Shown: positions 24,246-37,840 of the stretch, piece by piece
Layout: each line of letters begins with the position of its first letter
Position numbering within the stretch: the first letter of the stretch is position 1
DNA from: Prinia subflava
Taxonomy: Eukaryota > Chordata > Aves > Passeriformes > Cisticolidae
Direction: 5' to 3'
Length of the DNA: 64,000 nt
NCBI RefSeq assembly: GCF_021018805.1
Contig: NC_086250.1
Location: 68,335,322 to 68,399,321, forward strand
The notes under the pieces: model-generated
What the model saw: only the letters and a program-made list of their open reading frames with translations
The model's database searches: none
What the model was told of the DNA's origin: nothing
Position numbers and translations under genes: made by a program

Positions 24246-26829
24246 AGCCAAGGAGCACTCTGATGAATACAGTTTAAATATGGGATATACTGAGGGAGAG
24301 AGGGAAGAAAATAATTGATATCGAACCAACCGGCACTGTTCATCAACATGCTTCATGTCATCCCTAAAAGCACAATTTTAAATGAAAAAAGTAATACATG
24401 CAGCAATTAGATACCAGTAGGGTGTGACAGGTCACTAACCAAGAGCAGATTGCAGTGAACCAGGGGGAAAGGAAAGACAGATTACAAAATATCAATAAAA
24501 CTAACGTGACTCTCGTTGATGGGATTAACTCTCTCAGACCAGAAGCTGTAGCAAAAGGCAAAGTTGATATTGTGTTCATTGTCAATTCCCCATCTGTACT
24601 TGTCACATGAAATGGTCGTTTTGCCAATCTTTTTTTGCTGGAAAAAATATTTTGAAGAACTAAGAAACAATACTTCAAAGGGAAAAAATCAATTCTGACA
24701 GTGGTGAGACAGGCCTCTGTCACGGGTGATAAGAAAAAGGACATTAAAAAAATGTAGATATTTATATCACATGACACAAAGCACTTTTCTACAGACATGT
24801 CCAATTTGAGTTACTTTATTGCACAGTTAAGGTGATGGCATATGTTATCATTTTTCCCCAAGAGCAGAAAGAGATACTTACATTTCAGCATGTGAAATAT
24901 GCTATCACCAGGCAGGTTGGAAGGAACTGTATTCAATTTCTACAACCACAGTTTCGTGAGCTGGCATTTTATGCACCCTAAGCAAAGGGTGAGCACACTG
25001 AATTTGAAGGATTTCACTTCTCTGGTTACATGTTTTCAAATCTGTTTTAAAGCAGCACATAATGCTGGTGATAAATTTTGGTCAAGTGGGGCATTGAATT
25101 TATTAAATTTCCTTTTTTTAAAAATAAATTAGTTCAAAACCTACTCTCATGTTTATATCTAAGAATACTGGAATGCTGGAATGTGGAGAATATACTCTAT
25201 CAATCTATTTCTAAATGCAAAGCATGGAGAGGAAAACAGAAATCCTTTTAATTAGTTCTTAACTTGCTTTTTGAGTAACACATATGCAGGGGTTTCAATT
25301 GTATTTTCTCTTATTGTTAGTACTTGTGAACACTTGTGGTTCATTGACTGAGCCTCATTACCCCTAGAGATTGTTTGTTCATCTGTTTGTCAGAATTTAA
25401 TTACTGGAGCACAACCACTGGTATAAGGACGTTCATGCACGAGCCTAATATTTTTCTCTCCTCCATCTAATGTAGGCTTATTTTCTCTCTAAAAAATTGC
25501 TATTAATCAGCTTATCACTGTGCAGAACAGCACATGTTGTATGAGAAGGAGGGGTCTATCAGAGGCACAAATGCTGTTCTGCAGCCATCTCTGAAAATCT
25601 GCTTTCTCAAGCAAATGGACGAAGATCTCAGCAACTCCAGACTTTTTATTCAGAAACACAAAGTCAATGGCTCTGCTGTACTATCTGATCACAAACTCTG
25701 CTTTCCAGCTGCACTGCTGAAGCAGAACTCCCCTGAAAAATGCAAGGGCAGCACTACAGGTGACCAGAAGGAATCACAGCTGACTTCTTGGAGGCAGCAG
25801 CAGTGTGCTGTGCTGCCCACTTGTCCTTCACCAGTAACCTCTGCCTGCAGTCCCCCCACAAAATGACTCCTTACAAATCCAGCTCAGAATACACTGTGCA
25901 AATCTCACATACCTCTACAGTTCCAAATATGTAGCTCTAAATTATACACCTGCATCTGTATATTCAAACAGACAAGAAACCAAAGCTCACAGCTTCACCT
26001 TTTTTTTTCACCTATGGAGGAAACCACAGGTTCACATTTCACCAGGCTGTCACCCAGCTTGAGTGATTACCTGCAAACATGTACCACAAAAATGAGGGCA
26101 AAATGAGTAAGAACCTGCCTACCATATTTCAACTAATGGAATGGCCTTAAGGCCCAAATTTCCAAAACCTAGACAAAGTATAACTTTTTATCTTGAAGAA
26201 ACTATTTTCAAGTAATTGCAAAGCCTTTCTTAATAAGCATGCAACAAAAATGTTGTATTAACCTTTTCCTCTTGAACATCCTCAACTGTTGAAACACACT
26301 AAGTCTTAAAAGAAATCAACCTACAGAAAAGGAATGGTATTTCAGTAAGACATAACTATTCTTCTGCCACAGTTCTGACTGTTTTCTAGGTAGGAAGACC
26401 AATTTTTACCATTTGTTAACACACATTCAAGCTAAACATAAGCAAGTCACAGTGAGTATTAACACACATCAAAGTCAAAGTGAACCATTTGATATCCACA
26501 GAGAGTACAGTTTAATTTTTGAATTTTCTTTAGCATTTATTGTGGAAACATACCTCTCAAACTGAATCCAAACCGGCATCTTGCCCCTATTTTACAATCA
26601 CCATAAATGAGAATGGTCTGCTAGTACTGCTATTTTAATGGCACTACTTAGCAGCATTCAAGGGTATAGAGTAGGACTCAAGAGGCTGAGAATCCTATTT
26701 GAATGTATAATAAAGAAGCATCTGAAATTTTACTAGGTTTATTAAATTGTTTATGGCTATTTGGTAGTAGCTGTTAAATTAATCATCCTAAAAAAATAAT
26801 AAAAGGAGAAAGAAAAGAATAGGTAACAC
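24246..26829. other. Unique AT-rich DNA with one weak exon-like stretch
   Basis: At 24482-24637 on the minus strand a strong acceptor-like TATTTTTTCCAG (AG at 24639-24638) precedes two frames that both stay open, one reading KKIGKTTISCDKYRWGIDNE. No clear donor follows, and no family is recognised. Otherwise no gene: the 110-codon plus-strand frame at 25534-25866 has no known domain. CNE-like sequence with ATTA cores may occur around 25320-25480. Confidence 0.35.
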
Positions 26830-27330
26830 CGGCTATTATCACAGTTTTTATAGAGTCTAATAACAATGCAACACTTTATTTTAAAAGCCCTGATTCTCCG
26901 AATCTTATTTATATGGGTATCTTGCCTTTCATTTTCATATAAAACAGCCGTTGAATAAAGCTCAGAGTGACATGAATTGTTAAGGTTCAGATATCAATAG
27001 GCAACTAAAAAGGATGCAACTATTTTAAAAATTTCTCAGTTTTTAAGCCTCTGAAAATCTTGTGACATCTGATTCATGAATTTCAGAGTGGCTACACTGA
27101 CATCTCCACTTCAAAGCTTTCTTTTTTCACCACATATCTAGACTGCAAAAATTAATTTCCTGAATCTTCTGAGTCATTTCATTTAACAATTTAAGACACA
27201 AACAAAGCAGGCGGCCCTTCCACTGCCCGCTGCGGCGAGTCAAATTGTGCAGATAAACAAAATGATTACCAGGGCATGCAGGAGGGAGAGAGTCAAAGAG
27301 CTGCCTTTACTGGTTGCTTAAAAACACAAT
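26830..27330. other. Candidate conserved non-coding element
   Basis: Unique sequence with scattered CpGs in AT-rich surroundings (ACACCGGC near 26828, TCTCCGAAT near 26895, and four CpGs at 27212-27237 in GCGGCCC, CCCGC and TGCGGCGAG). Homeodomain-like TAAT cores and TTATTTATA-type stretches are present, and there is no open frame of note. Inferred enhancer-like; not tested by alignment. Confidence 0.28.
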
Positions 27331-27408
27331 CAAATTAATTGCCAAATAGTTGTCTGCACTGTCTGGTCTCAGGGCAATTTGGAAATAAAAGGATACGTGG
27401 TGCACAGG

Positions 27409-27424
27409 ACACACACACACACAC
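27409..27424 (+). repeat. (CA)8 microsatellite
   Basis: Short pure ACAC run of about eight units. Confidence 0.85.
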
Positions 27425-30039
27425 CCACCTGTATGGGCATGGGAGGAGAGGGAGCAGGAAGGGAATAGCTCAGGTTTATCTCAGGTTTTTTTTCCATCCC
27501 ATGGACCTGCAAAGGTTCATTGCAACAGCACAGGTACACCCATCCACTCCTTAAGAGGTTTGGGGTTTTTTGCTGGTTTTTTTTTTTTTAGGCTCATTTG
27601 TTTTCTTAATAATTCAACCCACATATTTGTGTTTCTTCCAAAACAAAATGATATAAACTGGAAACATTTTAAAAAATTCTCCTCCACAGCTAATTACTGA
27701 TGCTGAGGATTAACATTCTGTGGCACTTCAGCTTTAGTTACTTTCTCTAATTAATGTCATATTTGCAAAGATCTATAAAAACACTGTTTAGGTAAATGAT
27801 GTGCATTCATTAACTATTTAAAGCCTGTGTCTATTTTTTTAAAGTATTTGGAATGCCTCGTGAAATTTCTACAAGTAACCTTTAAAGCCTGAAGGGATCT
27901 GTAGGGGCTTTAAATAAAAGCCAAAATTTCATTAATTGTTCAGACAAAAGGTGCTTCTGTCAGGCATGTTGAGAACCCTTCAAAAATGCACACATGCATT
28001 TATTTCTCAATACTTACATGAGAAAAATTTGATCCTCCTGTGCAAAATAAGAACTTCTGTGACAATGTCTAAGAGTGACCACACAGTAACAACATCCAAG
28101 CTGTTATTAATAGGAGTGTGTGGGTCAGGGTGGTTTCCTTGCTCTGGGTGGGCAGACAAACCATCTCCAATGTCCTTTTCCTGCACCACAGAGCACAGCC
28201 CACAAGGTGAAGGCACCTTTTTTGTGTATCTTTGTGCAAACTGTGAAACATGGAGCAGCTTTTTGGTGACACAGGATTCTCTGAAAGCCAAGACATACAG
28301 ATATTGCCACTGCAATGGAGTAAGATGGGTTTTTTTGAAGACTACCTGCCTATTTACAGCCCTGGTGTGGGCTTGGCTGTTACAGTTTGAACACTTGTCA
28401 GTGAGCCAGCTGAACCACAGGAAACCCTCAGTACTTGTCGTGGCCTGTTCAGCTTAAAATAAATGTTGACATTTCAGTAAATGCTTTTCTTGAGAGGGTT
28501 AACAACCACCATCACTGTGGTCCCCTCAAGGCTAAGGCATCCTTGGGATTTTTATAGCAAATGTATCTTTTTGACCCTGGTTTTTTTTCCAAATGCATTT
28601 TTACCATTGTGACAACAGACAGCGCTACAAAGGGAGAAACTGCACTGGGCATGAGGAAGGAGATGACAAACCCCATCCAGGCCAGGTGGTGTCAAACAGG
28701 CTGGTTTGGAAGGCTGTGATGATGCCTTTGGGTCACAGAGCCAGACAATGGCCACAGGCCCTGATGCACACAGAGCATTGCAAACCTGTGTGATGGTTGG
28801 GCACGTGCTCAACCCAGCACAAGTCAAACACCAGACTGTTCAACAAATTTCTTCTATTTTTTAGGTTTTTTTGAGGAAAAGCTGTGTGCAGTCCTGACCT
28901 CTGCCTGGGACAGGGGACACACACAGAGGGAAGAAAGTCAGGTCCCTCTGTCCTCTCTAACTTCTGCCTCCTTGCAATGGTAAACAAAACCTCTTACTGT
29001 TTGGCAAAGAAGAGGTTGTTTTAAATACAAAATTTTTGGACCAAGTTCTCATTGGAGAAGGACTGTAAATCTGACAGTAAGCTCACCTGCCCTCCAGCAC
29101 TCCCACCAAAGACAAGACGACCACAATGAGATTAAACATGATAGTCCATCTCCTGCAGATTAGAAATACCTTTTGTGGTAACTTGTAAAGTAGGTATCAC
29201 AGCAGGACAGCTGTGGAAACAGGAGTTGTGTTCCCTTCCTTGCTTCCCCCCCAGCTTAGTGCAACTCACTTTGTTCATCTGAGCCCCACCACCACTGCTG
29301 GTTTCCACGGGGGAGCTCAGCCAGTACAAACCAGTCACAAACCAGTTCGACATCAGGGGGCTGCAGGTGGCTTCTCCTGCCATCCCTAAAGCCCTGTTCT
29401 GACTGCACACCACACTTTGTGTGTGCACACTGCACACTGCTGCAGGCTGGAGATTGCAAAAAGCAATGGCAACAGGAACAGTTCTGGTGAGAAAATTAAC
29501 CACATGCATATTTGTAGGACTCAGTCTTACACAGTACAAGCTGTAGCTAAAAATGAAAGAAAATCAGTGAAAAATATGAATTTATATAAGTGTGCATAAT
29601 TCAAAAAACCCCTTACTCCTAATTTTCAACCTTTGGAATATGTAGAAAATATTCTGTAAAGAATGGGACAATTTAGCACAGCATTTACAATCGTAAATGC
29701 TTTCTTCAATAGAAACAAAGGACCTGTAATCACACTGAAAGGCATTTTAAAAGACAGCAGAGCTTGTGTCTGACCCAAGAAAGTAGGTAGATCTCCACTG
29801 CCTGTTAATCAAAGAGAACTAAATGAGAAGAGAGATAACTGTAGGAGTAAGGGATAGATACAATGAATAGCCTGAAAGATTAAAAGCAGATCGAATTCAG
29901 TTATTACTTTTGCAGAAATATCAAAGCTTAATTATGCTGTTTTCACACATCATTATTTGACTTACTGTAGAATTAAAACGAACACAATTAATAAATACAA
30001 AGTATTCAGTTAAAACAGAAGCACGGGGAACCTTTCTAC
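27425..30039. other. Unique non-coding DNA, no supportable gene
   Basis: It contains the 173-codon open frame at 27936-28457 (plus), with competing open frames on the minus strand (28007-28315, 28069-28296). No domain, signal peptide or splice context supports it. A 135-codon minus frame at 29132-29539 is likewise unsupported. GC-richer patches at 28120-28260 and 29220-29460 are not CpG-rich. Confidence 0.45.
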
Positions 30040-30230
30040 AACTGCAGCTAAATTGTTGCGGTGCTTTTTCCGCCCTCCTATATCATTTGTATCTTGAATA
30101 TATTAGCTTGGAGATAGGCATAAAGAATTTCATTATTATCAGTCACATTATAAAAGCAGTCTCTGTATAAACACGTTGGATCACTCTGGCAGATACATCT
30201 AAGATAGGCTGCAAAAATTCAAGAGCAGGA
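30040..30230. other. Candidate conserved non-coding element
   Basis: Unique sequence with CpGs retained at TTGCGGTG and TTCCGCCC (30056-30073), followed by AT-rich blocks with TATTAGC and CATTATTATCAG motifs. No open frame or repeat similarity. Weak evidence only. Confidence 0.22.
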
Positions 30231-32469
30231 TATAGAACAGCACAGAGCACTATCCATAAAACACTCCCCTCTTGATCGCCATTTAATTACAGTGTCTACT
30301 TGGTTTCCTTCTCAAATTCTTTCCCTCTTCCACCTCTTCTGCTAAAACCCTGAGTGTAACACATGGTTGTGATGGTTTTAGTGGCACATCACTTGGCTGG
30401 GACCCCTTTCTAAGTATTAAGAATTCCAAGGGACAGGCTTGTCACGCCCAGGAGTTTTCACCTGCTTCAACAAACTGACACCATCACCACAGCATCACAC
30501 CGCCTTCACAGCACTATAAATAATGAGCTGCACAGCAATGATCCCTCTAAACTTCTGCTTATACTCTCTCCTTCCACTGGAAAAAGGAAACCTCACATCT
30601 GACTGCTAAGCAAGACAGTTACCAACTAAAATCAGCATTTAAAAATATCTAAAAATTCAATTTTACTACAGTCACTTGAAACATGTATGATCCAAAGGCA
30701 TCTTCCAGTACTGTAATTGCTGTTTTACTTAAAACCATTGAGAGGTCAATCTGACAACTGAAAATATACTTTTGTTTTTCAAAATGACTCACAGAGAAGC
30801 AGGGGGAGAGGTCGAGGAAGAGACAAATGTTAAACCAACTCTACCTAAACTCCTTGCAAATCTCTAAATACATTTTCCTCTGCTCTACTTTCAAAAATCC
30901 CATTCTACTTCCTACATTACAATAACACTCTCTTCTTGCCATTAATATTGTGTTCGGTGAAATGCTAATATTTTTCAGTTCACTGTCAGAGAGAACTAAA
31001 TCTACAGCCAGCTAATCTGCCATAAAGTCATGTTTTATACACATGACTACAAATTGAGTTTTACACTCCATGGAAAGCAATCTTCCATCTTTAAGGGTAT
31101 CATGAGACAGAGAATTAGATCTATTCTTCTGGCATTACTAAATCATAAGATGAAATATAATTTGACGTGCAAATGATATTGTAAACCCAAGGCAATGAAG
31201 CACTGAGAATATTTTTAGTACTAAACTTACTTGTTTGTTCAGTATTAAGAGTCTTTTTGAGAAAATTAGCCTCCATTTATAATGGCAACAGCATTACATA
31301 AACTTTTTTTCCATAACACAGGTCCTAGTCTAGAGACTGAGAGCTTGTATAAATTTATTTCTAAATTGGGCATCTGAGTTTAAACATGTGTTTCTCATCT
31401 TTTAAGCTCCTGAGATGTGAGCACTGGGAGTCTGTCACAACTACAACTTCTATTTCAGATACTCAGGGTAACGTGTTTTGAATCTGGATGTATTTAGAGC
31501 TGCTTTCACTTGTCAAGTTTCCAAACAACTTAAAAATAACCAGCCAATTTATTTTTCGGTTTACATTGGGAACGGGGTTTTGGTCACTTAATCCCACTGA
31601 AGAATGCATGGGAACACTGACAAAGTGCTTATGGAGATGATTTTTCAGGTAAAAGGAGATACCACTGGAAGGACTGTTAAGTGCTGCCTCCATACAATAG
31701 TAGTTGTTACCTTGAAAGATGGAAATGATCCCTCCAGAACCAACCTTGCCACTTAGTTGTATTTATAACCCCATTTTAGCAAGGTCTGGAGGAGGACCAG
31801 TTTCTCCTTGTAAGCCTTTGGGTACTTGAACCCAAAATGCCTTAATACAGTACTGTCCTCTCCATCATCAGTTAAAGAGATGCCAAGATGTCCCAATATC
31901 CATATTCTGGCCTTGCTTAACTCTATTCTTTGCCAGTTTAGCCCAGAAATCCTAGTTTAAACCAGAAGGGTCAGTATCTCCTTTTGTACCACTATATCTG
32001 CATAACAAAGAAAGAAAAGAAAAGCCTTTCTAATGCTTTTTCAAGATTAAAAAGAAGGCAGTAGTATCAGACTAAGACTGTGTAAACAACACAAACGTTG
32101 TCCTTCAGGAATGATGTTATCCATGGTTACTGGTTATTTGTGGTGTTCATTCCTTTTCAACCCAGGTGAGTGGCAAGTTACATCAAGTCCACCTTCTACT
32201 CTACTGTGTTGACCTTCTTGCATGTTGGTGCTCTCTTCCATACTTCCAGAAGAAGCAAATGGTCAGCAAGTGTCAATTCTCACCCAAAAAATAGCCTTCT
32301 AAAGAAACAACCCCTACATTCTGATGATCTCCTTCAACAAAAGACAAAGACACTCCCACTTCTGGAGGTAATCGCAAGTGGCACAACCTGAACTGCAAAG
32401 CTCCAGCTGCCCTCCAGCACTGACTCCTGGCTCTTTGGGGAAATCAGCCAGGCAGGGCAGTGGAAGGAG
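30231..32469. other. AT-rich unique non-coding DNA
   Basis: No gene, RNA or recognised transposon. The segment beginning near 30366 (TGTGATGGTTTTAGTGGC) was inspected as a possible LTR start, but no matching end or duplicate was found. Confidence 0.5.
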
Positions 32470-32720
32470 AATGATTATAAGTGACTCCGTATCACTTTGC
32501 ATCCATTGCTATGCTAATTTGTGTACAGAATAGGAAATTACAGCCAATGTCAAACACGGCGTTTAGTTTGCTGCACGTATTGACATTGATGGAATTGTAT
32601 CACGTGGCACCCACATCACCAAACACATTCCTTTTCGTGGAGAAATGAATGAGAAAATATTGCTAATTGAGACACAGGAGCACCTTATGGCAGATTAAAC
32701 ACTCGCTACAAACAACTCTT
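32470..32720. promoter_or_regulatory. Candidate enhancer / CNE with octamer-like and E-box motifs
   Basis: Seen: an octamer-like ATGCTAAT (32511-32518), a palindromic E-box CACGTG (32601-32606), and CpGs at TCCGTA, CACGGCGTT, GCACGTA and TTCGTGG in AT-rich unique DNA. There is no open frame and no repeat similarity. Known: POU-type and bHLH factors bind such motifs. Inferred: developmental enhancer candidate. Individual motifs of 6-8 bases are expected by chance. Confidence 0.3.
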
Positions 32721-35700
32721 TGATGTTTATATAAAGTATTTTTTCAAGAATAAACAAGATCACTCTTTCACCAAGAGCAACACTTTGAATTTAAAATAAT
32801 TCCTTTCATCAGAAGACTGTGGAACATTTAAAAAATATGGTGGAGCATTATAGGTATGGTTTTATACAGGGTGAAACTGAGCCCAAGAGAGATTAAGGGA
32901 GTTATTTGAATTTTTCCCAGACAGTTAAGAATACAACCCATTTATCCTGGTTTCAAATAACAAGACTGTGCTGATATAAAAGGAAAAGTTCAAGCCAAAA
33001 TGCACTTCTTTTTGACATTGTCTTATAAAGTTCTTTGCAGAAGTCTGAAGAAAGCAAACTCTGAACACGAAAGTCAAATATACAGGATCCTTTGTCCACT
33101 TGAACTTAGATGATTGTGAATGTTTTAACTACTTTTTCCTCCACTTTTTAAAACATTCTTCACCTCTTTGCCAGAAGTTATTTTGCCTGTGGATATGATT
33201 AACGTGTATGTATTTAAGAACAGAGACACAACATGCAGTGCAAGCTATTAAAAGCCTGTGATACTTTATAGATGGGTATTATGCATGCAAAACAATTACA
33301 GAAATGGAATTGCTCAAACAATGGGCACAGCAGAAAAAAGAAACAGATTCAAATTTCAAGTTGTTCTTTTTTCAGCTCTGAAAGATGATACATGTGTTCT
33401 TTTCTAATAAATTTTAAGGAAATGAATCCTGAGTACTTGATACAAAGGGAGGAGGAGGAACCGTGAACAAGAAGAAGAAACACGCCCTAAAGCTGTTCAG
33501 TTGTTGCTCTGTGAAACCCTTTCCACTCACACAAAACTGCTATTTTGGTGCTCCAGGTCACAGAGCAAAATCCTGGGGCTTTGAGAGCTTTTGGACACAT
33601 GGAGGGAGGGAGGGAGAAGAAAGGTGGCCAAATGGGTATGTGGGTGAAGATGAGGGCAATCAAATCTCATGCTTTACACTGTGTAAGAGGAAGGCTCAGC
33701 TGTGAATAGAGCTTTACACTTCTGAAACTTCAATCAGCAGAACCTACTCTTAAGTATCAGGTTAAGGTCACTACAATTACAAAGATATAAAAAGTACTGG
33801 TCTATTTCTGAGAAAAAATCTTTTATTTTCTTTCTCACTTGCTTATTCTTTACTTTATCCTTTATCCTTTAAAACTGATTGCATTTAAACCATAATATTT
33901 TGTATTTTTTTTTTCAAAACTCAATATGTCTCCTATATTTTTCTGTTGTTTGAACACTCAGTTTTAAGGTAATCAAGGTATCTATGAGCTGAAGCACAGC
34001 CTGGGTATTAAAGCACCTCTGCTATTCTTACTGAAAGGATCATACATGGTCTTACTCTAAATATGATGTTTTTCACAGATCTCTTATGCTGGCAGATTTC
34101 GGTTGTATTTGAGAAAAGTTGGTAAACAGGTGAAGACCATGTCAAATCAGAATGAAGGTTTTCTTTGATAACTCTGGTTTCAAAGGAAGGCTTTGGGAAG
34201 ATACAAGAAACAGAAGGAATCAGTAGTATAAATTATAAATATTAAATTGTTTGCAATTCAGGGTATTTCTTAGCTGCTCCTATTTTCCCCTGTCTACAGG
34301 AGCATGCATGAAGGTTGCAGCTGCAGACTGCTTTATCTCCCACAAAACTCTCAGGAAGGAAATCTCATCTACTTCAGGCTATAAATAAATAAATGAATTT
34401 CTTGATTCAAACAGAGACATCATAAAGTAAAGGGAAACCCTCCCCCACAAATCAAGAAACCCAAACCCCATCTTTTCATAACAGTCACTGCTCGACTTGT
34501 TTCAGTCCAGTTCATTGCTATTCATACCCATCCTTTTTCTATAAATATTTGTCTTGCATTTGTCAAGACTTATATTTAAAAAATGAAATTCTATTTGGGG
34601 TTTTACAGTATGGGAGGCTATTACATATACATTATCCTTATGTGCATGATTGGGGAGAATAGATGATTTGTGAAGTTATCTATTATGGGGAATAATCAAG
34701 ATTAATGAGCCCTATGGCACTTGCTGAATGCCTCCAGAGATTTATTACTCAGGTTGTTCGTTTTTCTTGTTATGTTGGTGCTGTCAAGAGTCCTATAACA
34801 AATGCAAACACAGACGTGTATTAATTGCAAATGTGAAACAAGGCTACTGTGATGTTGCTAAATACTCACAGCTCTGCTGTTTGTACAGCATCTCCACTGG
34901 CTGTAGGATTTCTTATCTGCCAGGTTTCTGATTAACTTTCCATTATGGTATAAAATGCAGTATTTTAAACACTTAAAAAGATAAAGTGGGAGGGGATTAA
35001 AGAGGAGAGGGAATTCTGTTTCTTTTCCATCTTGCTCCTAATAATGCAAACTCTGGGCAGAACTGAGTGACAGAGGCTTGGGCTTTTCCTGAAAGGCTCT
35101 GCAGACAACTCTGGAAGACCTGATTTTATCATAGATACCTTTCAATATAAGACTTTTCAAACTCAAGTTATTGTAGCAAAAATTAACTTCCTTGAGAAGC
35201 ACATGAACTCTGTCTAAAGGTGCCATTACAACACACACCTTTCAAGATATTAATGTTGCTTTCTTCTGCTGACATTCCTGTTTTTCCATGGAGCTGCCTG
35301 AAAACTCCATAGTATCAACAGGAGAATCACTGTGACCCCTGAGCCTATGAGGATATTTAGTAAAAGCTCAGTGTGTCCTGGGAAATTTAAATAGATGCAC
35401 TTCTCTGAATATAAAAATGCTCAAGAATTGCTCCTTGTTTATTTTAAACAGTCTTTTTCCTCCTCATCAATGCCATGGAGCTACACAGCCATCAGGAGTT
35501 GCCACGCTTAACAGATCCCATCCATCCTGAATGGATAGAATTACAATATTACAAAAAATATATATTTTTTAAAAAAGGCCATTCTGAAAAAAAACCAATA
35601 AAAGGGAAGGATCAGCATTACCTTAAATATTCCCAGCACTGCATTTAAGTTCAAGTAACACAACAGAGACTTAAATGAATGACAAAACAGTTCATGAGTG

Positions 35701-37259
35701 CTGAGGAAATGACAGCATGTGTATCCCAGTGTCACAGCTTTATTCCCAGAGGAAGCAGTCACTCTGCCAGTTTTCTCCTTCATTAACACGGATGTGGACA
35801 GACACCTTATCCCTTCCAACCTCCTCCCACTGGATTTACACAAGGGCCAGTTCCCAACTGCAGAAATTCACAGGCCTCTCCTGTGCTCTCTGGTGTGAGC
35901 TCAAACCAGAAGGTGTAGAATTTTCATGTTTATGCATTCATATAGAAAAACACATTTCTACCTCCCAGGCAGATGTTTCTCTTATTCACCCTGCTGGCAT
36001 CAACACAGACTGTGTGGGATGATGCTAATAACTCAGCACTATTAGTGTACAGGAGGGTAAAATAACGTAGCAGAACAGTGATATCATGAAAATATATCTA
36101 GTTCTCTCTCAAAATAGCCCAGTATATGAGGACCTAAAAAGACCTGCCAAATTCCTCCCTAGTGGAAAAGACATTCAACAACATCTATTTAAAACAAACA
36201 TGTAGGTGCAACTTGAGGTTTGGAAGCCACCGCGTTTCAGTTTGAAAGCATATGGGAGAGGCTACAGGAAAAAATAGAATAAAATATTTGAACACTCACT
36301 ATTATTTTGTTTATTTTCATTTATACATTTTCTCTGTGTTTTGTGGAATCAGGCTACTAGGCTAGGTCAACATTCAGTTTGTTGTTGTAAAGCTGTTCAC
36401 GTGCTTTTACACAGCTTCTGCTGCAATTTAAATAGCTGTTAAAAAAAGATGTAATCCTCTTTTTGAGTCACACTTAAGTGAAACTGCATCACAGTCTAGC
36501 TACTAAGCATTGCTCCAGGAAGAGAAGCCCTCTGTCTGTCCCTTGGAAAATAATTGAACATAAAATCTCAAATCCTCCTCTTGCTGGACTCCCTACTCTT
36601 TACTTTCATGACTCTCCAGATTCAGAAGCCAAACGTTTTTGGTGGAAGTTGTCATGCTTTTGTGAAACCTGCAGGGGTGCTTTGGATGCAGCACAAGAGG
36701 CATTAGCAGTAGAAACAAACACCTAAAAATGCAACATGTAGCAAGTCCTGTAAGAAAAGGATATTCTTTTCATTAAATATCTACAAGCACTAGTTTTAAT
36801 TCGGATCAGAAGCAAAATACAGCAGTGGTTTGTTTCATTTAGGTCTGAAGTTGGTACCTAAATAATTTGCCATGCAGGGGGAATAGGGTCTTGTAAGATT
36901 TAGAAATGCAAATTAGAGAGTCAGCCCTGATTTGTAATCTGCTTTCATTTCTCTTTTAAGATTATGAAAAAATGCAAAAGCCTAGCGATATACAACAAGG
37001 AAATAATAGCATAGTCCCACATGATTTTTTTTCCAAAAATTAGCTCAAATAGATGTGCATTTATTGGCAGATTAAAAACAAACAAAGAACAAAACCCAAA
37101 AAAACAAACAACAAGCAAACCCCATGTTATTAAATAGCTCAAGAACCAATGCAGTTCTTTGCCTTTGGGTGCTACTCTGTCTTACAATGAAACAAGTTTT
37201 TGTGTACTTGCTCCCTAGACTGATAGGTACTGTCTGAACAGCAATTTCCCCATCTCCTT
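32721..37259. other. AT-rich unique non-coding DNA
   Basis: No gene recognised. Minor simple repeats: GGGAGGGAGGGAG at about 33603-33616, and an AAATAAATAAAT run at about 34383-34395. Open frames are short (up to 101 codons, at 35717-36022) and overlap on both strands. Confidence 0.5.
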
Positions 37260-37440
37260 AAGTGTTAACCATTTGCAGCAGTAATTTATATAACTTCAGG
37301 CAGTAAGTTAACATGAGACAGCTCTTGCAGAGAAAATTCAGAAATATGCAAAAGCAGAGACAATCATTCCTGCTCTCGTGCACGCGGTGTTAGCGATCCA
37401 GGGGAAAACCCGTTCTGTCTGTTTGGAAAACTGGGGGCAG
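37260..37440. other. Candidate conserved non-coding element
   Basis: Unique sequence with a small CpG cluster at about 37378-37411 (CTCGTG, CACGCGG, TTAGCGATCC, CCCGTT), preceded by AT-rich DNA with TTAAC and TAATTTATA motifs. No open frame. Weak evidence. Confidence 0.25.
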
Positions 37441-37778
37441 AAGAAGCCTCACTGCAGGTTTATGTCTTAATATCTTAGCAGCCTGCCAGGGGACTGTGGC
37501 TGCCCAAAGCACTGAGACAGTGGCAGGCAGATTCTGCCACCATCCAGGCAAGATGTCATGCAGTGCAGGTTGGATTCCCTGAGAAGAAGGGACAGAAAAT
37601 TCCTTAAATCAACACACATTGCCAACTGGCAGAAACAACATTACTTCTCTTTAAAGCATTTTCTTTCAAAGACTTCTCAAAGTGTGAACAACTCCAGACC
37701 AAGCTTCATTGATAAGTTGTTATGGGAATATCTACCAATTTGAGATCTTATCTTCTCCATATCCTCCCAAAAATACCT
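37441..37778. other. Unique DNA upstream of rearranged CR1
   Basis: Nothing recognised. A 61-codon open frame at 37558-37743 shows no domain. Confidence 0.4.
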
Positions 37779-37830
37779 GGAGGTTCCTCTGAAGCCTGCT
37801 TGTCTCCAGGCTGAACAAGACCAAGTCCCT
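37779..37830 (-). mobile_element. CR1 fragment, inverted 5' piece
   Basis: GGAGGTTCCTCTGAAGCCTG and TCTCCAGGCTGAACAAGACC are the reverse complement of the CR1 region around the 'FSLEKRRL'-equivalent block (GTTCAGCCTGGAGA on the sense strand). It lies immediately before a plus-strand CR1 piece (37841-38103) whose sequence follows it in the family consensus. This arrangement fits a 5' inversion made during a single insertion. It could also be two independent insertions. Confidence 0.75.
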
Positions 37831-37840
37831 TGCATGGCAT

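Noticed and set aside
24905..24925. GGCAGGTTGGAAGGAACTG as another CR1 3' end
   Set aside because: Only this short word matches; the downstream sequence does not continue as CR1.
27936..28457. 173-codon open frame, plus strand
   Set aside because: No domain; three competing frames are open on the opposite strand; no transcription signals.
30360..30560. Possible solo LTR starting TGTGATGGTTTTAG
   Set aside because: No matching terminus, target-site duplication, internal retroviral sequence or second copy could be seen.
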